Assembly: GCA_035535995.1 (NCBI GenBank)
Contig: DATLOZ010000018.1
Location: 62,001 to 126,000 of the forward strand
Length of the DNA: 64,000 bases
Origin: JANYCO01 sp035535995
Lineage (GTDB): Bacteria > Bacteroidota > Bacteroidia > Cytophagales > Cytophagaceae
Direction: 5' to 3'
Part shown: positions 1-8,248 of the stretch, piece by piece
How the letters are laid out: each line of letters opens with the position of its first letter
How positions within the stretch are numbered: position 1 is the stretch's first letter
Notes under the pieces: model-generated
The model's input: the letters and a program-made list of their open reading frames with translations, nothing else
Database searches by the model: none
Told to the model about the DNA's origin: nothing
Position numbers and translations under genes: made by a program

Positions 1-2
1 CC

Positions 3-893
3 AAGGAGGAAACAATCAAAAATACCTATCCCGTAGACCCTGCGAAGATCAAATCACTAATTCAGGATTACCAAAGCATGATTCGTGAGCTTGGGGGCAA
101 TGCAGCCACAGTAGAGGCAAGAAGGAGTATGGCGCAGCTCTATGCGTTCTATCTCAACAACAGAGACACTGCTGTAGTGATCCTGAACGAGGCAATTAAC
201 ATTGCCCGCAACGATGTGAAAGGAAGAAGCAGAGCCAAGATCGATCTGGGTGATATTTATTTATTGAAAGGCGAACCCTGGGAAGCGACGCTGCTCTATT
301 CGCAGGTAGAAAAAGATATGAAAGAAGACCCGCTCGGTCATGAAGCAAAACTGCGGAATGCGAAGCTCTCTTATTACAAAGGAGAATTCGAGCTCGCACA
401 AGAACACCTTGATGTATTAAAACTCGCTACTTCACGCGAGATCGCCAACGATGCGATGGACCTGAGCATCCTAATCCAGGACAATACAGGATTGGATAGC
501 ACTACAGAAGCCATGAAGGAATACGCAGCGATCGATCTGTTGCTCTTTCAAAATAAAACCAGCGAAGCGCTGACACAGACCGAAGCAATGCTCAAAAAAT
601 TTCCTAATCATTCACTCACCGATGAGCTGCTCTGGCTGGAATCCAAGATCTACCGCAAGATGGGCGATTATCCGAACGCCATTGCCGCATTGGATAAGAT
701 CAACAGCGCTTATCCCGATGATATCCTCGGAGACAATGCCTTGTTTACACTGGGAAATATCTACGAAGAAAATTTGAAAGACTATACCAAAGCAATGGAG
801 ATCTATCAGCAATTTTTACTCAAATATCCCGGAAGTATTTTTACAGTAGAGGCGCGAAAACGCTTTCGACTATTGCGCGGGGATAAACTATAA
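3..893 (+). CDS. Tetratricopeptide repeat protein, 5' end outside window
   Basis: The frame is open from the left edge, so only the C-terminal 296 residues are visible; an internal ATG at 78 is not the true start. The sequence is a run of helical pairs with TPR-like spacing and typical residues, such as LGDIYLLKGEPWEA near the start, LWLESKIYRKMGDYPNAI and LFTLGNIYEENLKDYTKAM near the end. TPR arrays are protein-interaction scaffolds. In Bacteroidota such long TPR proteins are often periplasmic or outer-membrane associated, but the missing N terminus prevents any call on location. It is followed by a repeat-filled gap and is not linked to the TetR operon. Confidence 0.85.
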   Translation, partial: KEETIKNTYPVDPAKIKSLIQDYQSMIRELGGNAATVEARRSMAQLYAFYLNNRDTAVVILNEAINIARNDVKGRSRAKIDLGDIYLLKGEPWEATLLYSQVEKDMKEDPLGHEAKLRNAKLSYYKGEFELAQEHLDVLKLATSREIANDAMDLSILIQDNTGLDSTTEAMKEYAAIDLLLFQNKTSEALTQTEAMLKKFPNHSLTDELLWLESKIYRKMGDYPNAIAALDKINSAYPDDILGDNALFTLGNIYEENLKDYTKAMEIYQQFLLKYPGSIFTVEARKRFRLLRGDKL

Positions 894-924
894 TACGTTA
901 CAATGGTTGCGGACCTTGTTAATC

Positions 925-1081
925 AGGCTGGCGCAAGCCTCCAGGCTTGTGCCCTATATCCGAGAGCCCTCCGGGCGGAATATTTTGCAGAATGTTTTTA
1001 GTGAAGATTTTAGTAATGGTTGAATTTATACTCGAAATCTTTAAAATATAATCGGCACAATCCTCGAGGCTTGCGCCAGCT
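925..1081. repeat. REP-like inverted pair (REPIN-like)
   Basis: Two 28-nt GC-rich arms, 925-953 and 1054-1081, are inverted copies of each other with three mismatches. Each arm is itself an imperfect hairpin (left arm GCGCAAGCCT / AGGCTTGTGC). Between them, 966-976 carries a further small GCCC/GGGC hairpin. The rest of the 894-1369 gap is AT-rich with a TTTAAA-type simple repeat near 1094-1124 and the tetR promoter. The organisation resembles REP doublets mobilised by REP-associated tyrosine transposases; no such transposase is in this window. Confidence 0.6.
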
Positions 1082-1196
1082 AAAGAGAAGAAAGCAAAAA
1101 TTCTTCAACTTTAAACTTTCAACTTTATTCTAAAAAATATCCCATTTACCCATTTCGATTCCTGTAAAAAGATTGTTTTTCATACATTCAACAATT

Positions 1197-1233
1197 AAAT
1201 AACTGACTTTTTTTGTTGAATAGTCAGTTATTT
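1197..1233. promoter_or_regulatory. Probable TetR operator (perfect inverted repeat)
   Basis: Arms 1197-1208 and 1222-1233 (AAATAACTGACT / AGTCAGTTATTT) are a perfect 12-bp inverted repeat with a 13-nt spacer. It lies 136 nt upstream of the TetR start and overlaps the promoter elements, as expected of an autorepressed TetR-family operator controlling the downstream efflux operon. Confidence 0.65.
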
Positions 1234-1244
1234 GAATACATTTG
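1212..1244 (+). promoter_or_regulatory. Bacteroidota-type promoter of the efflux operon
   Basis: TTTG at 1212-1215 is followed after 21 nt by TACATTTG at 1237-1244. This matches the Bacteroidota primary-sigma consensus TTTG, 19-21 nt, TAnnTTTG. The -33 box sits in the spacer of the inverted repeat, so a bound repressor would block it. Confidence 0.6.
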
Positions 1245-1369
1245 CTCCCAGAGATTCTTTGGCGGTATAAGCAAAACGTTTAATTCACCAGAGCAAAAAT
1301 CGTTGAAAGCCTTGCCAATAAAGGGATACAGGATATTCAGGTAACAAAGAAGGGTAAAACTGAAATACT

Positions 1370-1993
1370 ATGTCACCAAAAAACACAGACCAGGAAGAAG
1401 AAAACTCCAAGATCGACGACATCATGAAAGCCGCACAGCAGCGCTTCGGCCAGTATGGATTGTGCAAAACCACCATGATGGAGATCGCCACAGACATAGG
1501 ACTGTCTAAAGCGGCGCTTTACTATTACTATCCCGACAAAGAAAGTTTGTTTGAAGCAGTAGTACTCAAAGAGCAGAAGCAATTCTTAGAAGAGCTTACC
1601 AGCGCGATCAAACCTGGAACTAAGGCTAGTACATTGTTACTCACTTATGTAAAAAAGCGCCAGGATTATTTTGATCGTTTTATGAACCTTGGAAAACTTC
1701 GCTACGAATCCATGAGTACCTCCAAACCATTGTTGTGTAGACTTTCGGAAAACTTGCTTCTCAAAGAACAACAGCTTGTGCGCACAATTCTGGAGATAGG
1801 CGTGGCCAATAAGGAATTCAAGAAAATGAATACGCAGGATCAGGCCGTATTTTTGATCACGATGCTGCAAGGGTTCAGGCTATATGCTGTGAAAATGCAG
1901 AACGATTTGGTGATGAGTGAAGAAGAGCATGCCGCACTCGATGAGAATCTCAAAAAAGCAATTCAACTATTTATCAGAGATATCAGCCTCTGA
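1370..1993 (+). CDS. TetR/AcrR family transcriptional regulator
   Basis: This 207-residue protein has the N-terminal TetR DNA-binding domain: residues about 17-64 include KAAQQRFGQYGLCKTTM, then IATDIGLSKAALYYYY and the PDKESLF that closes the helix-turn-helix. The remaining residues form the all-helical ligand and dimer domain, which is variable and gives no hint of ligand. It is first in a same-strand run with a TolC-type channel 43 nt downstream, an RND adaptor and an RND permease. It therefore probably represses the pump genes and itself through the palindrome at 1197-1233. The ligand is unknown; drugs, bile-like compounds or membrane lipids are common for this family. Confidence 0.93.
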   Translation: MSPKNTDQEEENSKIDDIMKAAQQRFGQYGLCKTTMMEIATDIGLSKAALYYYYPDKESLFEAVVLKEQKQFLEELTSAIKPGTKASTLLLTYVKKRQDYFDRFMNLGKLRYESMSTSKPLLCRLSENLLLKEQQLVRTILEIGVANKEFKKMNTQDQAVFLITMLQGFRLYAVKMQNDLVMSEEEHAALDENLKKAIQLFIRDISL

Positions 1994-2036
1994 TACTTTA
2001 CAACAATTTTAAAAAGTAAAAAAACAGAAAAGGAGT

Positions 2037-3419
2037 ATGAATCGAATCTACAGTTTTTTAGTATTATTTCTATTAAGCTTTTCTTCTATGGCCCAGACGG
2101 GAACCGGTGAAGCACGCTTCTCGCTAAAAGAGGCGGTCGACTATGCTGTGAAGAATAACCTCGATGTCAAAAATACCGACGTCGATCGCCGGGTAGCGCT
2201 GGCGCGAAAAGGCCAGGTAAGAGCCGCAGGATTACCGCAGATCAATGGAAACGTTGATTTTACACACAACATCAATATTCAAAGAACGGTGTTGGAATAT
2301 GGAGCTTCTCCGCTATTCCAGCCAGACGCCACGCACCCAAAGGGAACGCCGACCTCGATAGCGTTTGGTTTGCACAACCAGTCTACGCCCAACATCACTG
2401 CTTCACAAGTGCTGTTTGACCCGGCATTTTTCAGCAGCGTGCATGCAGCAAGGATCTACCAGGACCTCTCTTCGAAAAATGTGACCCGCTCGAAGATCGA
2501 AACAGCACACAACGTGACGAAGGCATATTACGCTGTGCTGGTAAATCAAAAGCAACTGGCCTACCTGGAAGTAAACCTTGCAAGACTTGATTCTTCTTAC
2601 CTGGAAACAAGAGCGCGTTTGCAAAATGGTTTGGCAAGACAGATCGAATTGGATCGTATTGAGGTAAGCTACAACAACCTGAAAGAAGAGAAAGCCCGCG
2701 TAGAGCGTGTAGTGCAGCTAAGCAAGGCATTACTGAAGTTCCAGATGAACCTGCCAAGTGATACTACGGTAACATTGACCGATGATTTGAATTCGGATGT
2801 TTTAACTACGATCGTACAAATGCCCGGCGAAGGAAGCAAAAAGTATTATGGTGATCGTATTGAATACAGGATCAGCCAGACACAACTGGCCTTGTCGAAG
2901 ATCGACACCCGTGTAGCCAGAGGAAGCCGCTATCCTAAGCTCAGCGCTTTTGCTGCTTATGGTTACACCACTGCGGCTACCGATCCTGCGCAGATCTTCA
3001 AATTCCAAAAAGACCGCTGGTTCAATTATTCCTACATAGGCGTGCGCCTGCAAGTACCGATCTTCAATGGATTTTCGGCTTACTACAGAGTGCAGGAGAA
3101 AAAACTGGAAGAAGAACGCGCACAAAACAATCTTCGTCACCTCGAACACAACATCGATATCCAGGTAGAAGAATCTATTATCAATTTCAACAACAGCATC
3201 GAATCGCTAAGAATCCAGAAACGTAACCTCGATCTGGCGGAGAAAAATCTGCAAGTGCTGAAAGCAGAATTTGAACAAGGGATCTCGATGAGCCTGGATG
3301 TGACAGTAGCAGAGGCTGCCTTGAAAGAAGCACAAACCAACTATTACAACTCAGTATACAACGCCCTATTGTCTAAGTCAGACTACGACAGGGCTACGGG
3401 AGTTCTCTTTAAAGAATAA
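2037..3419 (+). CDS. TolC family outer membrane efflux protein
   Basis: This 460-residue protein has an N-terminal signal peptide ending near SFSSMAQ and two outer membrane efflux protein repeats, the usual TolC layout of long alpha-helices with beta segments. The C-terminal half shows the family pattern, for example AEKNLQVLKAEFEQGISMSL and a final VTVAEAALKEAQTNY stretch. It forms the trimeric outer membrane duct that docks to the periplasmic adaptor encoded 64 nt downstream. A purine-rich AAAAGGAG ribosome-binding site lies directly before the ATG. Its position after tetR and before the adaptor and permease supports one operon. Confidence 0.93.
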   Translation: MNRIYSFLVLFLLSFSSMAQTGTGEARFSLKEAVDYAVKNNLDVKNTDVDRRVALARKGQVRAAGLPQINGNVDFTHNINIQRTVLEYGASPLFQPDATHPKGTPTSIAFGLHNQSTPNITASQVLFDPAFFSSVHAARIYQDLSSKNVTRSKIETAHNVTKAYYAVLVNQKQLAYLEVNLARLDSSYLETRARLQNGLARQIELDRIEVSYNNLKEEKARVERVVQLSKALLKFQMNLPSDTTVTLTDDLNSDVLTTIVQMPGEGSKKYYGDRIEYRISQTQLALSKIDTRVARGSRYPKLSAFAAYGYTTAATDPAQIFKFQKDRWFNYSYIGVRLQVPIFNGFSAYYRVQEKKLEEERAQNNLRHLEHNIDIQVEESIINFNNSIESLRIQKRNLDLAEKNLQVLKAEFEQGISMSLDVTVAEAALKEAQTNYYNSVYNALLSKSDYDRATGVLFKE

Positions 3420-3483
3420 AAACAATTGACCAACATAAACAAGAATGAAATTATTTTATACAATACAATCTAACATAACTTTT

Positions 3484-4632
3484 ATGAGCACAAGAAGAAA
3501 TATATTCTGGATAGCATTGCTAAACCTATCTTTCCTGTGGATGGTTTCTTGCAAAGGTCCGGCAGACAATAAACCAATGGGCCCCGTGCCTGTGAGCATG
3601 CAGGAAGTAAAACAAGAGGAAGCCGTATACTACGATCAGTATCCTGGCAATATCGTAGCCCTAAACGAAGTGCAACTGCGCAGCGAGGTAAACGGATTTA
3701 TCACCGGAATCTTTTTCCAGGAAGGTCAGCGTGTTTCCAAGGGCCAGAAGCTTTACGTGATCGAGCAAAGTAAATTTGAAGCAGCCTCTGCACAAGCAAA
3801 TGCCAACCTTCAGATCGCGAAAGCAAATTATGAAAAAGCTAAAAACGATGCAGACCGCTACAACAAGCTGGGCGAGCAAGGAATGGCTACCAAACAGCGT
3901 GTGGAATATTCTGCAACAGACCTGGAAAATGCGAAAAGCCAGGTAGCCGTGGCAGAAGCAGAAGTGCTCAAAACATCCACCGACCTCAGACACGCTACGA
4001 TCATTGCACCGTTTGATGGTACCATTGGTATTTCTATGGTGAAACTCGGAGCATTTGTCACCGCAGGTCAAACACAACTGAACACTATTTCTTCCGACGA
4101 CCCGGTAGCAGTGGATTTTGTGATCAGCGAAAAAGAGATTGGAAGATTCAATCAATTGAAAGAATCCAAAACAGCTAAAACTGATTCTCTTTTCACGATT
4201 GCACTTCCCGACAAAACAATTTATCCGTACCCAGGAACAATCGAATTCTTCGACCGCGCTGTAGATCCGCAAACAGGTACGTTGAAAATTCGTCTGAGAT
4301 TTCCCAACGCTAAACGCCAGATCCGTACAGGGATGAGCTGCAACGTGCGCGTGCTGAACCGCAACCCTGAAAAGTTGGCGCTTATTCCATACAAAGCAGT
4401 GACCGAACAAATGGGCGAGTTCTTTGTTTACGTAGTAGAAAAAGATACTGCGAAACAACAGAAGGTAACACTGGGCGCTCCGGTGAACGACAGAGTGATC
4501 ATCCTGAATGGTCTTATGCCGGGCCAGCAAATTGTAGTAGACGGTGTACAGAAAGTGAAGAATGGTTCTGCTGTAATGACTGCGCCTCCTCCGACTGCAC
4601 CAGGCGCTCCTTCCGAGCCAGTAAAAAAATAA
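3484..4632 (+). CDS. RND efflux periplasmic adaptor lipoprotein (AcrA/MexA-like)
   Basis: Membrane-fusion protein with an N-terminal lipoprotein signal whose lipobox ends in WMVSC. Then follow the lipoyl/barrel-sandwich half (YPGNIVALNEVQLRSEV, FQEGQRVSKGQKLYVI), an alpha-hairpin, the second lipoyl half (HATIIAPFDGTIG) and the beta-barrel and proximal domains. It bridges the permease to the TolC-type duct. The frame also offers an ATG at 3445; 3484 is preferred because it gives an ordinary-length lipoprotein signal (MSTRRNIFWIALL). Neither start has a clear Shine-Dalgarno site. A proline-rich tail (APPPTAPGAPSEP) ends the protein. Confidence 0.92.
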   Translation: MSTRRNIFWIALLNLSFLWMVSCKGPADNKPMGPVPVSMQEVKQEEAVYYDQYPGNIVALNEVQLRSEVNGFITGIFFQEGQRVSKGQKLYVIEQSKFEAASAQANANLQIAKANYEKAKNDADRYNKLGEQGMATKQRVEYSATDLENAKSQVAVAEAEVLKTSTDLRHATIIAPFDGTIGISMVKLGAFVTAGQTQLNTISSDDPVAVDFVISEKEIGRFNQLKESKTAKTDSLFTIALPDKTIYPYPGTIEFFDRAVDPQTGTLKIRLRFPNAKRQIRTGMSCNVRVLNRNPEKLALIPYKAVTEQMGEFFVYVVEKDTAKQQKVTLGAPVNDRVIILNGLMPGQQIVVDGVQKVKNGSAVMTAPPPTAPGAPSEPVKK

Positions 4633-4636
4633 TGGA

Positions 4637-4675
4637 TTTAAACCTCCAAGGTTTTTGAAATCTTGGAGGTTTAAA
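4637..4675 (+). repeat. Perfect 14-bp stem hairpin inside the efflux operon
   Basis: Arms 4637-4650 and 4662-4675 (TTTAAACCTCCAAG / CTTGGAGGTTTAAA) are perfectly complementary with an 11-nt loop. It lies between the adaptor stop and the permease start and could act as an attenuator or mRNA-end stabiliser. There is no T-run typical of a terminator. A related hairpin is at 14589-14624. Confidence 0.7.
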
Positions 4676-4716
4676 AACTAAAATAATTTTAGAGAAAAAA
4701 CTTTTATAAGAATCTT

Positions 4717-7700
4717 ATGATTGCAGATGTATTTATAAAAAGACCGGTTACCGCGATCGTTACTTCGGTCGTGATTATGCTGGTGGGAATTTTAGCGATC
4801 GTCAACCTGCCGATCAGCCAATACCCTGATATTACACCGCCGGTGGTGCAGGTGACCGGTACATTCCCGGGAGCGGATGCGCTTACAGTAGAACAAACGG
4901 TGACCACGCCGATCGAGTCGCAGGTAAACGGTAGCCCGGGTATGATGTACCTGCAGAGCAACAGTACCAACGACGGTACGATGAGCATGAACGTAACCTT
5001 CGACGTAGGAACCGACATCAACATTGCTACGCTCGATGTGCAGAACCGTGTAAGCGTGGCTACGCCGCAAGTACCGGATGAAGTAAGACGTACCGGTTTG
5101 ACCGTGCGTAAAAGAAACCCAAGCATCCTCATGCTGGTGGCTCTTTATTCTCCGAAAGGATCGCACGGAGTAAAATTCCTGGACAACTATGCTAACATCT
5201 ACATCAAAGACGCATTGTTGCGTGTGAAAGGTGTGGGTGATATTTTCTCCAGAGCAGATAACTTCAGTATGCGTATCTGGGTCAAGCCGGATAAGCTTGC
5301 GCAGTATGGCCTGACGGCAAACCAGGTGGTTGCTGCCTTGCAAGAGCAAAACGTGCAAGTAGCTGCCGGTTCGGTCGGTGGTACTCCACAGCCTACGGCA
5401 CAATCGTTTGAATATACGATCAAAGTAAACGGTCCGCTGGAAAAAGAATCAGACTTCAACAACATCATTGTATATACCAAACCGGAAGACGGTTCAATGG
5501 TTTACCTGAAAGATGTAGCGCGTGCAGAATTGGGCAAATACAACTACGCCAACAACAGTTATGTAGATGGTAAAAATGCTTCTTACCTGCTCGTTTATCA
5601 GGCGCCGGGAAGTAATGCGCTGGAGACCGCGGAAGGCGTGTATAAGGCGATGGACGAATTAAAAAAATCGTTTCCTGCCGATGTAAATTATGTAGTACCG
5701 TTTGAATCTGTTTCCGTAGTAAAAGTTTCGATCAACGAAGTATTGCACACATTGTTCGAAGCCTTATTCCTTGTAGTGATTGTAGTGTTCCTCTTCCTGC
5801 AAAGCTGGAGAGCAACATTAATTCCAATCCTTGCGATCCCGGTATCAATTGTAGGTACATTCATCTTCTTCATCCCGCTCGACTTTACGATCAATACGCT
5901 GACCATGTTCGGATTCGTACTCGCCATTGGTATTGTGGTGGATGATGCGATCGTGGTGGTGGAAGCGGCGCAGCACTACATTGACAACGAAGGATTGACT
6001 GCCAAAGAAGCAACCTCCAAAGCGATGAAAGACATCTCCGGTCCGGTAATTGCAATCGCCCTTATCCTGGCAGCGGTGTTCGTGCCGGTAGGGTTTATTC
6101 CCGGTATCGTAGGCCGCTTGTATCAACAATTTGCGATCACCATTGCGATCTCCGTATTGATCTCCGCCTTCGTGGCGCTTTCACTGACACCGGCGCTTTG
6201 CTCGATGTTGTTGAGACCAATGAAGCTGGATGAAAATTCTAAAGGATTGAATAAATTCTTTTTCAAATTCAACAACTGGTTTGCGCGTGTTACCAACTCT
6301 TATTCCAAAGGTGTACAAGCCAGTATACGCAAGGCTCCGCTGGTGCTGATCGCCTTGATCTGTATTTTCGTAGTAACCTTCGGATTGTTCAAAACAAAAC
6401 CAACCGGATTTATTCCTACGGAAGATGAAGGACGTGTTTACATCACCTTCGAATTGCCGGAAGCATCTTCTACTGCAAGAACAGTTGCTACTTTGAAGAA
6501 AATGATGAAGATCATGGACAGCGTACCAGGTATAGACCACTATGCAGCGCTGGGAGGTTTGAACGCAATTACCTTTGCTTCCAAATCCAGCAGTGGTACG
6601 ATCTTCTGTCAGCTCAAACCTTGGGATCAACGGAAAGATCCTTCCACACAATTGCAAGGATTGATCGCAGAATTGACCAAACGTTTGTCTACGGTGAAAG
6701 AAGCTAACATCGTGATCATTCCACCGCCGCCGATCCCAGGTCTTGGTAACTCTTCCGGATTTAGTTTTATCCTGGAGCAAAGAGAAAGTAACGATGATAT
6801 CAAAGGCTTTGAAAAGGTAGTGATGAATTTCATGATGGAAGCCAACAAACGTCCGGAGATCGGTAAAGCGTTTACATTCTTCACGGCGCGCACACCAGGC
6901 TACCAGTTGACGGTAGACCGTCTGAAGTGTAAAAAAATGGGCATCGCTATTTCCGATGTATTTTCTACCATGCAAACCCTGATGGGTAGCCGTTATATAA
7001 ACGACTTCACTACCTACGGCCGTAGCTTCCGTGTAGTGACGCAGGCAGATACGTCCTATCGTGGAAGAATTGAAGACCTCAACAAATACTATGTGCGTAA
7101 TCAAAAAGGCGATCTTATTCCGCTGAGTACAGTAGTATCGTATAAAATAATGGAGAACGCTCCGCTGATCCAGCACTTCAATCTCTTCCGCAGCGCGGAA
7201 TTCAATGGTGTGGCCAAACCAGGCTACAGTAGCGGCCAGGCGATCCAGGCGCTGAAAGAAGTGGCGGCTGAAACATTGCCTGCAGGATACGGATATGAAT
7301 TCTCCGGTCTTACTCGCCAGGAAATTCAATCGGGAAACAGCGCTGTATTTATCTTCGCGCTTTCCATCTTGTTTGTGTTCCTCTTCCTGGCAGCTCTGTA
7401 TGAAAGCTGGTCGGTGCCATTCTCTGTAATGCTTTCCGTACCGCTCGGCGCATTCGGCGCGATCCTTACATTGTTCTTGTTGCCTAAGCTAGACAACAAT
7501 ATCTACGCGCAGATTGGTTTGATCACGCTAATCGGTTTGGCGGCCAAGAACGCAATCCTGATCGTAGAGTTTGCCAAAGAGCGTGTAGACCGCGGCATGG
7601 AAGTAGTAGCAGCAACGATCGACGCAGTAAAACTTCGTCTCCGTCCGATCCTGATGACCTCGCTGGCCTTTATCCTCGGCGTGTTGCCGCTGGTAGCAGC

Positions 7701-7896
7701 TTCCGGAGCGGGAGCCGTAGCACGTAAGACAATTGGCTTTACAGTATTTGGCGGTATGCTTGCCGCTACCGGACTAGCGATCTTCATCGTGCCGGTGTTG
7801 TTTGTATTGATCACAAGATTAGCATACGGTAAAAAGAAACTGGCCGAACTTCAAGCGAATTACAAGCCTGAAGAACATCAAGGCCATGGGCATTAA
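4717..7896 (+). CDS. HAE1-family RND multidrug efflux permease (AcrB/MexB-like)
   Basis: This 1059-residue inner-membrane pump has the full AcrB-type plan. It has a TM helix at the N terminus (FIKRPVTAIVTSVVIMLVG), a porter domain, TM2-6, a second porter domain and TM8-12. The TM4 proton-relay motif is present as GIVVDDAIVVVEA, with the two adjacent aspartates characteristic of the HAE1 drug pumps. It differs from the metal-type permease at 28148, which has DFGxxxDG at this place. It is last in the operon behind TetR, channel and adaptor; a hairpin at 7932-7960 follows. Substrates are probably hydrophobic or amphiphilic compounds. Confidence 0.95.
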   Translation: MIADVFIKRPVTAIVTSVVIMLVGILAIVNLPISQYPDITPPVVQVTGTFPGADALTVEQTVTTPIESQVNGSPGMMYLQSNSTNDGTMSMNVTFDVGTDINIATLDVQNRVSVATPQVPDEVRRTGLTVRKRNPSILMLVALYSPKGSHGVKFLDNYANIYIKDALLRVKGVGDIFSRADNFSMRIWVKPDKLAQYGLTANQVVAALQEQNVQVAAGSVGGTPQPTAQSFEYTIKVNGPLEKESDFNNIIVYTKPEDGSMVYLKDVARAELGKYNYANNSYVDGKNASYLLVYQAPGSNALETAEGVYKAMDELKKSFPADVNYVVPFESVSVVKVSINEVLHTLFEALFLVVIVVFLFLQSWRATLIPILAIPVSIVGTFIFFIPLDFTINTLTMFGFVLAIGIVVDDAIVVVEAAQHYIDNEGLTAKEATSKAMKDISGPVIAIALILAAVFVPVGFIPGIVGRLYQQFAITIAISVLISAFVALSLTPALCSMLLRPMKLDENSKGLNKFFFKFNNWFARVTNSYSKGVQASIRKAPLVLIALICIFVVTFGLFKTKPTGFIPTEDEGRVYITFELPEASSTARTVATLKKMMKIMDSVPGIDHYAALGGLNAITFASKSSSGTIFCQLKPWDQRKDPSTQLQGLIAELTKRLSTVKEANIVIIPPPPIPGLGNSSGFSFILEQRESNDDIKGFEKVVMNFMMEANKRPEIGKAFTFFTARTPGYQLTVDRLKCKKMGIAISDVFSTMQTLMGSRYINDFTTYGRSFRVVTQADTSYRGRIEDLNKYYVRNQKGDLIPLSTVVSYKIMENAPLIQHFNLFRSAEFNGVAKPGYSSGQAIQALKEVAAETLPAGYGYEFSGLTRQEIQSGNSAVFIFALSILFVFLFLAALYESWSVPFSVMLSVPLGAFGAILTLFLLPKLDNNIYAQIGLITLIGLAAKNAILIVEFAKERVDRGMEVVAATIDAVKLRLRPILMTSLAFILGVLPLVAASGAGAVARKTIGFTVFGGMLAATGLAIFIVPVLFVLITRLAYGKKKLAELQANYKPEEHQGHGH

Positions 7897-7931
7897 AAGT
7901 TAGTTTAGTAGGTTTTTAGTTTTAAACATGG

Positions 7932-7970
7932 TCCCTGGAGAGTATCTTTCTTTCCAGGGATTTGTTGTTT
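7932..7970 (+). terminator. Probable terminator of the efflux operon
   Basis: Arms 7932-7939 and 7953-7960 (TCCCTGGA / TCCAGGGA) form an 8-bp stem followed by a T-rich stretch, 36 nt after the permease stop. Confidence 0.6.
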
Positions 7971-8248
7971 CCCCTCCATACTCGCGCTCGCACTCCATAC
8001 TATGTTTCCAACGGAGATGTTGTATAAATAATGATAATATATCTTAATGTGCCAACCTTGAATTAGCTGCAAAGAGTTTAAAAAATATAAAACCAGCTAG
8101 CAAAGAGTACATTTTAAAACTCTTAAGAGAATCATTTTTACAGCTTCAGTTTTCCTACAGTTTCCCTCCCTTCTATTTCAGAATTTCATCAGAATTTTTC
8201 TCTAACATTATTCCAACAAAGACAAATTCACTCTAAACTATACCCACT
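7971..8248. other. Intergenic region without a gene
   Basis: AT-rich spacer between the efflux operon and the VWA gene. I see no plausible ORF or RNA. A stretch near 7980-8000 (CTCGCGCTCGCACTCCATAC) resembles one at 20057-20080 in another gap, suggesting a further low-copy dispersed repeat. Confidence 0.4.

Noticed and set aside
894..1369. tRNA or other RNA gene in the first large gap
   Set aside because: GC-rich pieces fold as inverted repeats, not as a cloverleaf; no CCA or T-loop pattern.
3661..4530. 289-codon minus-strand frame inside the adaptor gene
   Set aside because: Antisense of conserved lipoyl and barrel domains; no promoter, ribosome-binding site or family match.
6181..7329. 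382-codon minus-strand frame inside the RND permease
   Set aside because: It is the antisense shadow of a conserved transporter domain with full family motifs; its own protein has no domain pattern.
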